Source: Triticum aestivum (taxonomy: Eukaryota; Streptophyta; Magnoliopsida; Poales; Poaceae). Taken from it: DNA of 64,000 bases. Shown here piece after piece: positions 32,377 to 43,653 of this stretch; position 1 is the stretch's first letter; each line of letters starts with the position of its first letter. The stretch spans positions 124,005,116 through 124,069,115 of the forward strand of contig NC_057797.1 in the NCBI RefSeq assembly GCF_018294505.1, read 5' to 3'. The position numbers and the translations under genes were made by a program. The notes below the pieces were generated by a model that made no database searches, had not been told where the DNA came from, and saw only the letters and a list, made by a program, of their open reading frames with translations.

Positions 32377-33336
32377 TTATCGCCTGCTGAGCTGCAGCGT
32401 GGAGTCGAGCTGCCTCCGCTCTCCTCTCGTACTCTTCTGCCTCCTCTCTGGTAATAACATATCTTCTTTTGTCTGTGAATCAAAGAAGGCAGGAGCAGGG
32501 AGAGTAATACGGAAAACACGTCGTTTATCAAAAATTAAACGATATAAGAGAGGTGATTCAGGCCTCTCGACAAACTGGTGCGAAGCCATAGAGTTATAAT
32601 CTAAATATGCAGGAGGCAACTCCGTATCACCCTCACGAATGTCTATCTCAAGAAAATGAGCTAAGCGGGTTGCATAAATTCCTCCAAAGAAATCTCCATT
32701 ATGTCTATTATGATGCAACCTACGAGCTACAATGGCTCCCATATGATAAGATTGGTCTCCTAACACAGCACTCCTAAGAATGCTAAGATCAGGGACACAC
32801 ATGTGACATGCTTCATCCTTAGCATTTATGCATCTACCGATGAAGAGAGCAAAATAATGTATAGCAGGAAAGTGAATGCTCCCTATGGTAGCCTGCGTTA
32901 TATCTCTAGATTCCCCCACAGTTATACTAGCAAGAAAGTTTCTAAATTCAGATTTAGGGGGATCCCTAACACTACCCCATGATGGAAGTTTGCAAGCAGA
33001 AGTGAAATCCTCTAAGTCCATGGTATAAGATTTGTCATAGAGATCAAACATGACTGAAGGAGAATTACGCGAAGATGAATACTCAAACCTCCTCACAAAT
33101 GAACTTGTGAGATCATGATACTGGGGGCATTTGTTAGCCTCAAAATCCTCAAGACCGGCATTGCGCAAATATGCTTTGAATTCTTCTTTAATTCCCGCAC
33201 GGTCCATAAAATTTTCCAACGGCCATTCGCAAGGCCGTACTGGAGCGTCTCTTGGTGGATCCTCGTCAGCATCGCGCATAACAATCCTGGGCCCTTGCTT
33301 CTTAGAGAAACCACCTTGGAACATCTTCCTAAGCAT
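32377..33336 (-). CDS. ATHILA ORF-type protein of the Sabrina-like element
   Basis: 319 codons, starting MLRKMFQGGFSKKQG and open to the stop. Recognisable segments: FMDRAGIKEEFKAYLRNAGLEDF, LTSSFVRRFEYSSS, VMFDLYDKSYTMDLEDFTSACKLP, FLASITVGESRDITQATIGSIHFPAIHYFALFIGRCI, and SILRSAVLGDQSYHMGAIVARRLHHNR. This pattern matches the plant 'retrotransposon ORF-1 / ATHILA' family as I remember it. The role is unknown; it may be a nucleocapsid-like accessory protein. It sits downstream of protease, where RT would normally be, and shows no lesion in this copy. Predicted soluble; no signal peptide seen. Confidence 0.65.
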   Translation of the reverse strand: MLRKMFQGGFSKKQGPRIVMRDADEDPPRDAPVRPCEWPLENFMDRAGIKEEFKAYLRNAGLEDFEANKCPQYHDLTSSFVRRFEYSSSRNSPSVMFDLYDKSYTMDLEDFTSACKLPSWGSVRDPPKSEFRNFLASITVGESRDITQATIGSIHFPAIHYFALFIGRCINAKDEACHMCVPDLSILRSAVLGDQSYHMGAIVARRLHHNRHNGDFFGGIYATRLAHFLEIDIREGDTELPPAYLDYNSMASHQFVERPESPLLYRLIFDKRRVFRITLPAPAFFDSQTKEDMLLPERRQKSTRGERRQLDSTLQLSRR

Positions 33337-34122
33337 ATTGTTTTTCTCTGAAGAACTCTAAAATTTTTAGTAACTTCAAAATAAAAGTAAACCAAACTCA
33401 ATAAAACTGATAGCAACTACTCCTACAAGTGCCTAGAGCCTATATCAAGCATTAGAACTACTTGGAACCATATAAATTTGACATGCAAGCTTAAGAACAT
33501 GGTCACCTATGCGGCACAAATTTGCAATGAATAAAGCACTAGAACAAAAACTAATTGGACCAATGGAGGAGTCACATACCAAGGAACAATCTCCCCAAGC
33601 AGTTTTGCGAGAGGTGCTTTGAGCAAGGAGATCGAAAATCACAGCAAAAGTGGCTGGAACTCGTGCTTGAGTTGGTTTTTCGGGTTTGTGTGAGACAGAG
33701 GAAGAAGATGGGTGCTGGGATAAGTGGAGGAGGGCCACCATGGGCCCACGAGGCAGGGGGCGCGCCCTAAGGGGGGGGCGCCCACCACCCTCGTGGCCAG
33801 GTGGCAGCTCCTCCCGCGGTAATTTTTGCACAGTAAATCCTCAAATATTCCCGAAAAAATCATATTAAATTGGCATGTCATTCTGAGGACTTTTATTTTC
33901 GGGATATTTTTATATTGCACGGATAAGTCAGGAAACAGACAGAAAATACTATTTTTACTTTATTTCTACTAAATAACAGAAAGTATAGAGAGGGTACAGA
34001 AGGTTGTGCTTCTAGTTTCATCCATCTCATGCTCATCAAAAAGAATCCACTAACAAGGTTGATCAAGTCTTGTTAACAAACTCATTCCGATAATCATGAA
34101 ACCGGAGAAATTTCGAATAACA
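33337..34122 (-). other. Non-coding spacer between protease and ATHILA-type ORF
   Basis: About 790 bp with no supported gene. Contains a GC-rich block (33730-33800) with the same CCCACGAGG/GCGCGCCC composition found in the LTRs of this group, so part of it may be LTR-derived. Confidence 0.45.
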
Positions 34123-34509
34123 CTAAGTTACCTCAACGGGGATATGCACATCCCCTATAATAAGTATATCATATTTCTTCTTGACAGTAGGAAGAGGAAA
34201 TTCAAAACCTCCAAATATAATCGATGGAATTTTTCCAATGGAGTTGATACTATGAACTTGAGGTTGTTTCCTCGGAAAGTGTACCGTATGCTCATTACCA
34301 TTAACATGAAAAGTGACATTGCCTTTGTTCCAATCAATAACAGCCCCTGCAGTATTAAGAAAAGGTCTTCCAAGAATAATAGACATACTATCATCCTCGG
34401 GAATATCAAGAATAACAAAGTCTGTTAAAATAGTAATGTTTGCAACCACAACAGGCACATCCTCACAAATACCGACAGGTATAGCAGTTGATTTATCAGC
34501 CATTTGCAA
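34123..34509 (-). pseudogene. Aspartic protease C-terminal half, Sabrina-like element
   Basis: Continues the protease fold after a frame change from the ORF at 34425-35546. Contains VVVANITILTDFVILDIPED and the conserved SIILGRPFLNTAGAVID, the Gypsy protease C-terminal motif, then a tail with VHFPRKQPQ. Ends at a stop with no RT following. The frame change may be a disabling mutation. Confidence 0.65.
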
Positions 34510-35546
34510 AGATATTTCGTAGGTGTCAGCTTATTCAAGTCAAGTCTACGATATAAAGAGAGAGGCATAACACTAACACCGGCTCCAAGATCACATAAAG
34601 CAGTTTTAATATAATTTCTTTTAATGGAGCAAGGTATAGTAGGTACTCCGGGATCTCCAAGTTTCTTTGGTATTCCACCCTTAAAAGTATAATTAGCAAG
34701 CATGGTGGAAATCTCAGCTTCCGGTATCTTTCTTTTATTAGTAATGATATCCTTCATATATTTAGCATAAGGATTTGTTTTGAGCACATCAGTTAATCTC
34801 ATACGCAAAAAGATAGGCCTAATCATTTCAGCAAAGCACTCAAAATCCTCATCATCCTTTTTCTTGGATGGTTTTGGAGGAAAAGGCATGGGTTTCTGAA
34901 CCCAAGGTTCCCTTTCTTTACCATGTTTCCTAGCAACAAAGTCTCTTTTATCATAACGTTGATTCTTTGATTGTGGGTTATCAAGATCAACAGCAGGTTC
35001 AATTTCTACATCATTGTCATTACTAGGTTGAGCATCATCATGAACATCATCATTAATTTTCACTAGGTTCATGTTCATTACCAGATTGTGTTTCAGCATC
35101 AGACATAGAGATATCATTTGGATTATCAGGTGGTTCAGCAATAGGTTCACTAGAAGTTTGCACAGTTCTATCATTTTTCTTTTCTTCTTTTTAGAAGAAC
35201 TAGGAACATCAATATTATTTCTCTGAGAATCTTGCTCGATTCTCTTAGGGTGGCCTTCAGGATACAAAGGTTCCTGAGTCATTCTACCAGTTCTAGTAGC
35301 CACTCTAACAGCATAATCATTTTTCTTACTATTCATTTCATCAAGCACTTCTTTTTGAGCCTTAAGTACTTGTTCTACTTGAGTGGTAACCATAGAAGCA
35401 TGTTTGCTAACAAGTTTAAGTTCACCTTTAATATTAGCCATATAATCACCCAAGCGTCTAATCATATAAGCATTTTCTTTTAATTGTCTACCAAAATAAG
35501 CATTGAAGTCGTCTTGCTTAAACATAAAGTTATCAAACTCATCCAA
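34425..35546 (-). pseudogene. Gag C-terminal region and protease N-terminal half, Sabrina-like element
   Basis: 373 codons with a Glu/Lys/Met-rich start (MDEFDNFMFKQDDFNAYFGR) that may be coiled-coil, a low-complexity linker, then KTNPYAKYMKDIITNKRKIP and the protease active-site segment CDLGAGVSVMPLSLYRRL. The catalytic motif is D-L-G-A, as in other Athila-type proteases. The last ~25 codons (after LTPTKYL) read a wrong frame, because the next part of the protease resumes in another frame at 34509. A stretch near 35060-35190 also looks frame-shifted (hydrophobic LVNLLLNHLIIQMISL). Confidence 0.65.
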
Positions 35547-35713
35547 GCACTGACTAGCAATTTTAGTAGGAGGGACTTCAGCTTTATCATATCTATAGAG
35601 AGAATTTACCTTTACTACCTGTGTCGGGATATCGGGTCAGGAGGTTCTTCAATAAATAAAGAATTGAGATCATATGTTTCTTCAACAGGCGGTGAATTAA
35701 GACCATGTATTTC

Positions 35714-36091
35714 TTAAATAGGAGGTAAATTCTTAACGTCTTCAGCTTTAATACCTTTCTCTTTCATAGATTTCTTTGCCTCTTGCATATCTTCGGGACT
35801 GAGAAATAGAACACCTCTCTTCTTCGGAGTTGGTTTAGGAATAGGCTCAGTAATTGGAGCAGGAGTGGCAGGAGCTGGCTCAGGAGGTGCCCAATTATTT
35901 TCATTTGTCAACATATTATTCAATAGAATTTCAGCTTCATCCGGTGTTCTTTCCCTGAAAAGAGAACCAGCACAACTATCCAGGTAATCTCTGGAAGCAT
36001 CGGTTAGTCCATTATAAAAGATATCAAGTATTTCAGGTTTCTTAAGAGGATGATCAGGCAAAGCATTAAGTAACTTGAGAAGCCTCCCCAA
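35714..36091 (-). pseudogene. Gag capsid C-terminal part, Sabrina-like element
   Basis: Contains RLLKLLNALPDHPLKKPEILDIFYNGLTDASRDYLDSCAGSLF split over the expected capsid helices, then a Pro-rich linker (PEPAPATPAPITEP). It continues the gag ORF at 36151-36957 after a stop and frame change around 36100-36153. The gag domain is therefore split in this copy. Confidence 0.7.
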
Positions 36092-36150
36092 GCTTGTGGG
36101 AGCCTCTCTTCTTTAATTTGCACAAAGTTGTATATTTCCCTCAAAGTAGC

Positions 36151-36957
36151 TTATTTCTTATGAGCAGGGAAATATTTAGCAGAGAAGTAATAAATCATAT
36201 CCTGGGGACTACGCACACAACCAGGATCAAGAGAATTAAACCATATCTCATGAGAACGGAAATTAAGCTCATCACCCTTTAGTGAGAACAGAAATATTAT
36301 GAGTATATAAAAGTAACGCGATCTCTCATCATTAATGAATAGGGTAGCTATATCATTTAACTTAATAAGATGTGCCATAACAGTTTCAGATTCATAGCCA
36401 TAAAACGGATCAGATTCAACCAAAGTAATTATATCAGGATCAATAGAGAATTCATAATCCTTATCAGGAACACATATAGGTGAAGTAGCAAAAGCAGGGT
36501 CGGGTTTCATTTTATCTCTAAGTGATTCTTTGTTCCATTTAATTAACAACCTCTTAAGCTCATATCTATCTTTGCAAGCTAAAATAGCGGCAGAAGATTC
36601 CATATCAAAAAGATAACCCTCAGGCATAACAGGCATATTTTCATCATCACTATCATCATCGTATTCAGATTCAATAATTTCTTTTTCTCTAGCCCTAGCA
36701 ATTTGTTCATCAAGAAATTCACCAAGGGGCACAGTAGTATCAGGCATAGAAGCAGTTTCATCATAAGTATCATGCATAGCAGAAGTGGCATCATCAATAA
36801 CATGCGACATATCAGAACGAATAGCAGAAGCAGGTGTAGGTGTCGCAAACTTACTCATAACAAAAGGTGAATCAAGTGCAGAGCTAGATGGCAGTTCCTT
36901 ACCTCCCCTCGTAGTTGAGGGATAGATCTTGGTTTTTGGATCTCTCAAGTTCTTCAT
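36151..36957 (-). pseudogene. Gag N-terminal part, Sabrina-like element
   Basis: 268 codons from MKNLRDPKTKIYP, the first ATG after the PBS region. Acidic central tract (EYDDDSDDENMP), then the start of the capsid domain (FSLKGDELNFRSHEIWFNSLDPG, MIYYFSAKYFPAHKK). A stop after AHKK interrupts a domain that continues in the next ORF, so the capsid is broken. An LSLKG-type motif and the spacing resemble the gag of the Athila copies at 3409 and 39963. Confidence 0.7.
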
Positions 36958-37006
36958 AATGATAAGCAGATATAAATCCCAAGTGACTCAAAGAATAGAG
37001 CTATGC

Positions 37007-37024
37007 TCCCCGGCAACGGCGCCA
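37007..37024 (-). other. Primer binding site, tRNA-Asp (Sabrina-like element)
   Basis: Minus-strand TGGCGCCGTTGCCGGGGA, 11 bp inside the right LTR boundary; same 18-mer and same spacing as in Athila-like copies 1 and 2. Confidence 0.88.
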
Positions 37025-37035
37025 GAAATTAGTCT

Positions 37036-38450
37036 TGATAACCCACAAGTATAGGGGATCGCAACAGCTTTCGAGGGTAGAGTATTCAACCCAAATTTAT
37101 TGATTCGACACAAGGGGAGCCAAAGAATATTCTCAAGTATTAGCAGCTGAGTTGTCAATTCAACCACACCTGGAAACTTAGTATCTGCAGCAAAGTGTTT
37201 AGTAGCAAAGTAATATGATAGTGGTGGTAGCGGCAACAAAAGTAAAGACAGCAAAAGTAATGTTTTTGGTATTTTGTAGTGATTGTAACAGTAGCAGCGG
37301 GAAAGTAAATAAGCGTAAACCAGTATATGGAAAACTCGTAGGCACCGGATCAGTGATGGATAATTATGCCGGATGCGGTTCATCATGTAACAGTCATAAC
37401 ATAGGGTGACACAGAACTAGCTCCAATTCATCAATGTAATGTAGGCATGTATTCCGTATATAGTCATACGTGCTTATGGAAAAGAACTTGCATGACATCT
37501 TTTGTCCTACCCTCCCGTGGCAGCGGGGTCCTATTGGAAACTTAGGGATATTAAGGCCTCCTTTTAATAGAGAACCGGAACAAAGCATTAGCACATAGTG
37601 AATACATGAACTCCTCAAACTATGGTCATCACCGGGAGTGGTCCCGATTATTGTCACTTCGGGGTTGCCGGATCATAACACATAGTAGGTGACTATAGAC
37701 TTGCAAGATAGGATCAAGAACTCACATATATTCATGAAAACATAATAGGTTCAGATCTGAAATCATGGCACTCGGGCCCTAGTGACAAGCATTAAGCATA
37801 GCAAAGTCATAGCAACATCAATCTCAGAACATAATGGATACTAGGGATCAAACCCTAACAAAACTAACTCGATTACATGATAAATCTCATCCAACCCATC
37901 ACCGTCCAGCAAGCCTACGATGGAATTACTCACGCACGGCGGTGAGCATCATGAAATTGGTGATGGAGGATGGTTGATGATGACGACGGCGATGAATCCC
38001 CCTCTCCGGAGCCCCGAACGGACTCCAAATCAGCCCTCGCGAGAGGTTTTAGGGCTTGGCGGCGGCTCCGTATCGTAAAATGCGATGATTTCTTCTCTCT
38101 GATTTTTCTCTCTCCGAAAGCGAATGTATAGAGTTGGAGTTGGCGTCGGAGGGTTTCCAGGGGGCCCACGAGGTAGGGGCGCGCCCTAGGGGGGGCGTCG
38201 CCCACCCTCGTGAGAAGGGTGTGGGCCCCCTGGTCTTCATCTTTGGCGAGGATTTTTTATTATTTTTCTAAGACGTTCCGTGGAGTTTCAGGTCATTCCG
38301 AGAATATTTGTTTTCTGCACATAAAACAACACCATGGCAATTCTGCTAAAAACAACGTTAGTCCAGGTTAGTTCCATTCAAATCATACAAATTAGAGTCG
38401 AAAACAAGGGCAAAAGTGTTTGGAAAAGTAGATACGATGGAGACGTATCA
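37036..38450 (-). repeat. 5' LTR of the Sabrina-like element
   Basis: 1415 bp, matching 28829-30242. Right boundary set by TSD CTTTT at 38451. Confidence 0.93.
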
Positions 38451-38455
38451 CTTTT

Positions 38456-39870
38456 CTCTCTTAATATGCAAGATTTACATGAAGAGGGAGATCGCCGGCA
38501 GCTGGAATTCTGGACCTGAAAAAGCTATGTCAGAGATACCTATTATGCACATCTCCAAATGAGCTGAAATTTCACAGATATTTATTTTGAATAAGTAAAA
38601 AATATTAGAGAAAAGAAGTACCAGAGGGGGCTACCCAGGTGCCCACGAGGCACCAGAGCATGCCCACCCCCAGGGCACGCCTTGGTGGCTTGTGGGGCCC
38701 CTGGCCAGCCCCCGGTGCCCATCTTTTGGTATATAAGCCCATTTGCCCTAGAAAAATAAATAAAGAGAGGACTATCGGGACAAAGCGTCGCTGTCTCGAG
38801 GCAGAACTTGGGCCAGAGCACTTTTGCTCTCCGGCGGAGCGATTCCGACTGGGATACTTCCCTACTGGAGGGGGAAATCAAAGCCATCGTCATCATCAAC
38901 AATCCTCTCATCATGGGATGACAAATCTTCATCAACATCTTCACCAGCACCATATCATGTCAAACCCTAGTTCATCTCTTGTATTCAATCTTTGTATGAA
39001 AACGTCATATTGGTACCAGTGGGTTGCTAGTAGTGTCGATTACATCTTGTAGTTGATGCTAGTTGGTTTATTTGGTGGAAGATTATATGTTCAGATCCAT
39101 TATGTTATCCAATACCCCTCTGATCTTGGACATGAATATGATGTGTGACTAGTCACTTTTGTTCTTCAGGACATGGGAGGATTCTTGTCATAAATAATCA
39201 TGTGAATTTGGTGTTCATTCGATATGTTGATGATATGTATGTTGTTGATTCCCTTAATGGTGTTATGTGAACATCGACTACATGAAACTTCACCACCTTT
39301 GGGCCTAAGGGAATGCATTGTGGAGTAGTAATTAGATGATGGGTTGCTAGAGTGACATAAGCTTAAACCCTAGTTTATGCGCTATTTCGTATGGGGCTGA
39401 TTTGGATCCATATGTTTCATGCTATGGTTAGATTTATCTTAATTCTTCTTTCGTAGTTGTGGATGCTTGCAAGAGGGGTTAATCATAAGTGAGAGGCTTG
39501 TTCTAGTAAGAACATAACCCAAGCACCGGTCCATCCACATATCAAATTATCAAAGTAGCGAACGCGAATCAAACAAACATGATGAAAGTGACTAGATGAA
39601 ATTCCTGTTGTCCTCAAGAATGCTTAGCTTATTATAAGAGACCGTTCCATCCTATCCTTTGCAACAAAAAGGATTGGGATACCTTGCTGCACTTTAGTTA
39701 CTATTTCTACTTGTCACTTGTTACAAATTATCTTGCTATCAAACTACTCGTTACCAATTAGAAAATACCTTGCTGAAAACTGCTTGTCATTTCCTTCTGC
39801 TCCTCATTGGGTTCGACACTCTTACTTGTTGAAAGGACTACGATTGATCCCCTATACTTGTGGGTCATCA
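38456..39870 (+). repeat. 5' LTR of Athila-like copy 3, remaining 1415 bp
   Basis: Resumes the LTR split at 28828: CTCTTAATATGCAAGATTTAC, then AGAGGGAGATCGCCGGCAGC, collinear with the LTR of copy 1 but clearly more diverged. Ends GTGGGTCATCA at 39870. Confidence 0.82.
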
Positions 39871-39881
39871 ATGCTCTTTTC

Positions 39882-39899
39882 TGGCACTGTTTCCGGGGA
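39882..39899 (+). other. Mutated tRNA-Asp primer binding site (copy 3)
   Basis: TGGCACTGTTTCCGGGGA, three substitutions from the site in copies 1 and 2, at the same offset from the LTR. Confidence 0.75.
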
Positions 39900-39962
39900 G
39901 TGAAGCGCTTTTGGTAAGGAAACATTTATATCACGTGCTGAAATTTACTGTTACTTGCTACT

Positions 39963-40502
39963 ATGGAAAACAATCCTTTGAGGGGTTTGTTCGTGGTATC
40001 TTCACATCGACTGGAAGCACAAAGAGTTGCTCCTCAACCTACTACACCTATTGAGAATATTTATTGTGAGATTCCTTCAGCTTCGGGTATGATAGAGAAA
40101 CTGCTAGCTGGTCCTTATGCAGGAGATGGAACACTACATCCTGATATGCACCTAATCTATGTGGATGAAGTTTTTGGATTATTTAAGCTTGCAGGTTTAC
40201 CTGGAGATGAAGTTAAGAAGAAGGTTTTCCCTTTAGCTTTGAAGGGAAAGGCATTGACATCATATTGGAACGTGGGATTGGAATTGATTGAAATTGGAAT
40301 TTCATAAAAAGTTTTATCCTACGCATTTGGTTCATCGTGATCGGAATTATATATATAACTTCTGGCCTCGTGAAGGAGAAACCATCGCTCAAACTTGGGG
40401 GAGGCTTAAGTACATGATGTACACATGCCCCAATCATGACCTCACAAAAGAAATTATCTTACATAATTTTTATGCTCTGCTTTCTCATGATGATTAGACC
40501 AT
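39963..40502 (+). pseudogene. Athila-like gag N-terminal part (copy 3), frameshifted and interrupted
   Basis: Starts MENNPLRGLF at 39963. Open to 40307, where a small change near 40262-40290 moves the capsid into another frame (LEFHKKFYPTHLVHRDRNYI from 40288), then TAG at 40497-40499 within LSHDD*T. The CACTA end follows at 40503. Compared with copies 1 and 2 it has a slightly different N-terminus (ASGMIEKL preceded by an extra Ser/Ala). Confidence 0.75.
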
Positions 40503-40695
40503 CACTACAAAAAAGACACATCCGTGACATTATGGCCCAAATGAATTTTTTTCCTGTCATGGTTATGACACTTCTATGATGATAATTGTGAAAAAAACAC
40601 GTACCATCACAGATGTGGTGGTCTCCTACTTCTGTGACAAAAAATCATGTCATAAATTGGGCTTTTCATCCTGGGCGGGCCGGAGACGCACGTGC
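40503..40695 (+). mobile_element. CACTA DNA transposon, left terminal 193 bp
   Basis: Begins CACTACAAAAAAGACACATC, the terminal motif of CACTA (En/Spm) transposons in Triticeae. It is followed by subterminal sequence with repeated GTGACA/TGTCAT-like words (CCTGTCATGG, TATGACACTTC, TCTGTGACAAAAAATCATG). The preceding three bases CAT are the expected 3-bp target-site copy inside gag. The element is cut at 40695 by an Angela-like insertion, so the transposase and other end are not visible. Resembles the Jorge/Caspar group from memory. Confidence 0.75.
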
Positions 40696-42426
40696 TGAAG
40701 GAAATATGACCTAGAGGCAATAATAAAGTTGTTATTTATATTTCTTTATATCATGATAAATGTTTATTATTCATTCTAGAATTGTATTAACAGGAAACTT
40801 AGTACATGTGTGAATACATAGATAAACAAAGTGTCACTAGTATGCCTCTACTTGACTAGCTCGTTAATCAAAGATGGTTAAGTTTCCTAGCCATGGACAA
40901 AGAGTTGTCATTTGATGAACGGGATCACATCATCAGAGAGTGATGTGATTGACTTGACCCATCCGTTAGCTTAGCATGATGATCGTTTAGTTTACTGCTA
41001 TTGCTTTCTCCATAACTTATACATGTTCCTATGACTATGAGAATATGCAACTCCCGAATACCGGAGGAACACTTAGTGTGCTATCAAACATCACAATGTA
41101 ACTGGGTGACTATAAAGATGCTCTACAGGTGTCTCCGATGGTGTTCGTGGTGTTGTCATAGATCAAGAATAGGATTTGTCACTCCGATTGTCGGAGAGGT
41201 ATCTCTGGGCCCTCTCGATAATGCACATCACTATAAGCCTTGCAAGCAATGTGGCTAATGAGTTACTTGCGGGATGTTGCATTACGGAACGAGTAAAGAG
41301 ACTTGTCGGTAGCGAGATTGAACTAGGTATTGAGATACCGACGATCGAATCTCGGGCAAGTAACATACCGATGACAAAGGGAACAACGTATGTTGTTATG
41401 CGGTTTGACCGATAAAGATCTTCGTATAATATGTAGGAACCAATATGTGCATCCAGGTTCCGCTATTGGTTATTGACCGGAGATGAGTCTCGATCATGTC
41501 TACATAGTTCTCGAACCCGTAGGGTCCGCACGCTTAACGTTCGGTGACGATCAGTATTATGAGTTTATGTGTTTTGATGTACCGAAGGTAGTTCGGAGTC
41601 CCGGATATGATCACGGCCATGAAGAGGAGTCTCGAAATGGCCGAGACATAAAGATTGATATATTGGACGGATATGTTCGGACACCAGAAGTGTTCCGGAG
41701 AAGTTTCGAATAAAATCGGAGTGCGAGAGGATTATCGGAATCCCCGGGGGAACTAATGGGCCTCGATGGGCCTTAGTGGATAGAGAGAGGGGCGGCCATG
41801 GCAGACCGCGCGCCCCCTCCCCCTTGAGTCCAAATTGGACTAGGAGGGGCGCCCCTGTTTTCCTTTCCCCTCTCCCTCTCCTTCCTTCCCCCTCTCTCCC
41901 TTTTGGTGGAAACCTACTAGGACTTGGAGTCCTAGTAGGATTCCCCTCTTGGGGGCGCGCCAAGGAGGGCCGGCCGGCCTCCCCCTCCCTCCTTTATATA
42001 CGTGGGGAGGGGGGCACCCTATGACACACAAGTTGATTGTTTTTGTCGTGTGCGGTGCCCCCCTCCACAGATTTCCACCTCCGTCATATCGTTGTAGAGC
42101 TTAGGCGAAGCCCTGCATCGGTAACTTCATCATCACCGTCATCACGCCGTCGTGCTAATGAAACTCTCCCTCGATCTCAGCTGGATCTCGAGTTCATGGG
42201 ACGTCACCGAGCTGAACGTGTGCAGATCACGGAGGTGTCGTACCTTCGGTACTACGATTGGTCGGATCATGAAGACATACGACTACATCAACCGTGTTGT
42301 CATAATGCTTCCGCTTTCGGTCTACGAGGGTACGTGGACAACACTCTCCCCTCTTGTTGCTATGCATCACCTAGATGGATCTTGCGTGTGTGTAGGAATT
42401 TTTTGAAATTACTGCGTTCCCCAATA
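40696..42426 (+). repeat. 5' LTR of Angela-like copy 1
   Basis: 1731 bp, TGAAGGAAATATG to CGTTCCCCAATA (final CA changed to TA). TATA-like TTTATATA at 41993-42000. In the first ~165 bp about 14 differences from the 3' LTR at 47650. Confidence 0.88.
41993..42000 (+). promoter_or_regulatory. Putative TATA box of Angela-like LTR
   Basis: TTTATATA in the CTCCTTTATATACG context after a pyrimidine-rich GC segment. The same box occurs on the minus strand in copy 2 (49425-49433). Confidence 0.5.
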
Positions 42427-42427
42427 G

Positions 42428-42440
42428 TGGCATTCGAGCC
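42428..42440 (+). other. Primer-binding-like site of Angela-like copy 1
   Basis: TGGCATTCGAGCC, one base after the LTR. Similar to the initiator tRNA-Met complement TGGTATCAGAGC but with changes. Confidence 0.5.
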
Positions 42441-43653
42441 AAGTCTATGCGTAGATGTTATATGCACAAGTAGAACACAAAGGAGTTGTGGGCGTGGGTA
42501 TATACATATTGCTTGCTTTCACTAGTTGATTCTTGATTCAACGGTATTGTTGGATGAAGTGGCTCAGACTGACATTACACGTACGCTTACGTGAGACAGG
42601 TTCTACCGACGTGCTTCACACACAGGTGGCTAGTGGGTGTTTGTTTCTCCAACTTTAGTTGAATTGGATTCAATGAACAAGGTTATTTCTGAAGATAAAA
42701 AAGCAATCACTATACCGCATTGTGGTTTTTGATGCGTAGGTAAGAACGGTTCTTGCTCAGCCCATAGCAGCCACATAAAACTTGCAACAACAAAGTAGAG
42801 GACGTCTAACTTGTTTTTGCAGGACATGTTGTGATGTGATATGGTCAAGACATGATGCTAAACTTTATTGTATGAGATGATCATGTTTTGTAACAGAGTT
42901 ATCGGCAAATGGAGGAGCCATATGGTTGTCGCTTTATTGTATGAAATGCAATCACCATGTAATTGCTTTACTTTATCACTAAGCAGTATCGATAGTCGTA
43001 GAAGCAATAGTTGGTGAGATGACAATGATGCTTAGATGGAGATCAAGGTGTCAAGCCGGTGACAATGGTGATCATGATGGTGCTTTGAAGATGGAGATCA
43101 AAGGAACAAGATGATGATGACATATCATATCACTTATATTGATTGCATGTGATGTTTATCGTTTATGCATCTTATTTTGCTTAGTTCGGCGGTAGCATTA
43201 TAAGATGATCTCTCACTAAATTTCAAGGTATAAGTGTTCTCCCTGAGTATGCACCGTTGCTACAGTTCGTCGTGCCAATACACCACGTGATGACCGGGTG
43301 TGATAAGCTCTACGTTCACATAAAATGGGTGCAAGCCAGTTTTGCACACGCAGAATACTCGGGTTAAACTTGACGAGCCTAGCATATGCAGATATGGCCT
43401 CGGAACACTGAGACCGAAAGGTCGAGCGTGAATCATATAGTAGATATGATCAACATAGTGATGTTCACCATGGAAAACTACTCCATCTCACGTGATGATC
43501 GAACACGGTTTAGTTGATATGGATCACGTGATCACTTAGATGATTAGAGGGATGTCTAAGTGGGATTTCTTAAGTAATATGATTAATTGAACTTTAATTT
43601 ATCATGAACTTAGTACCTGGTAGTATTTTGCATGTCTATGTTTTTGTAGATAA
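42441..43653 (+). other. Untranslated leader of Angela-like copy 1
   Basis: 1.2 kb without a supported gene; long leaders are usual in BARE/Angela-type Copia elements, where they hold dimerisation and packaging signals. I see no specific structure that I can support. Confidence 0.55.

Larger units (their letters stand above)
28829..38450 (-). mobile_element. Complete Athila-type element without pol, minus strand (Sabrina-like)
   Basis: The 9622-bp element has a perfect TSD CTTTT (28824-28828 and 38451-38455), LTRs 28829-30242 (3') and 37036-38450 (5'), about 2% different by eye, a tRNA-Asp PBS next to the right LTR and a PPT next to the left LTR. Reading on the minus strand it encodes gag, aspartic protease and an ATHILA-type ORF, but no RT or integrase. 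Its LTR ends resemble those of the pol-bearing Athila copies here. The Sabrina assignment is from memory; the non-autonomous structure is seen directly. Confidence 0.9.
28739..40502 (+). mobile_element. Athila-type Gypsy copy 3, diverged, interrupted by Sabrina-like and CACTA elements
   Basis: The LTR starts TAATACGTCC (diverged TGATACGTCC) within the element C gene (left 5-mer CTGTC). It is split at 28828 by the minus-strand element and resumes at 38456. LTR end at 39870, a mutated PBS, and gag from 39963 to 40502, where a CACTA end is inserted. The remainder of this element is not in the window and is predicted beyond 64000. Confidence 0.8.

Noticed and set aside
32377..33336. Possible envelope gene in the Sabrina-like element
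   Set aside because: No signal peptide or transmembrane segment and the segments resemble the ATHILA ORF family, so an envelope call is not supported.
41565..42525. Frames in the Angela-like LTR and its inverted copy (49383-49854)
   Set aside because: LTR promoter and leader sequence; the Pro/Gly-rich translations follow homopurine/homopyrimidine tracts.
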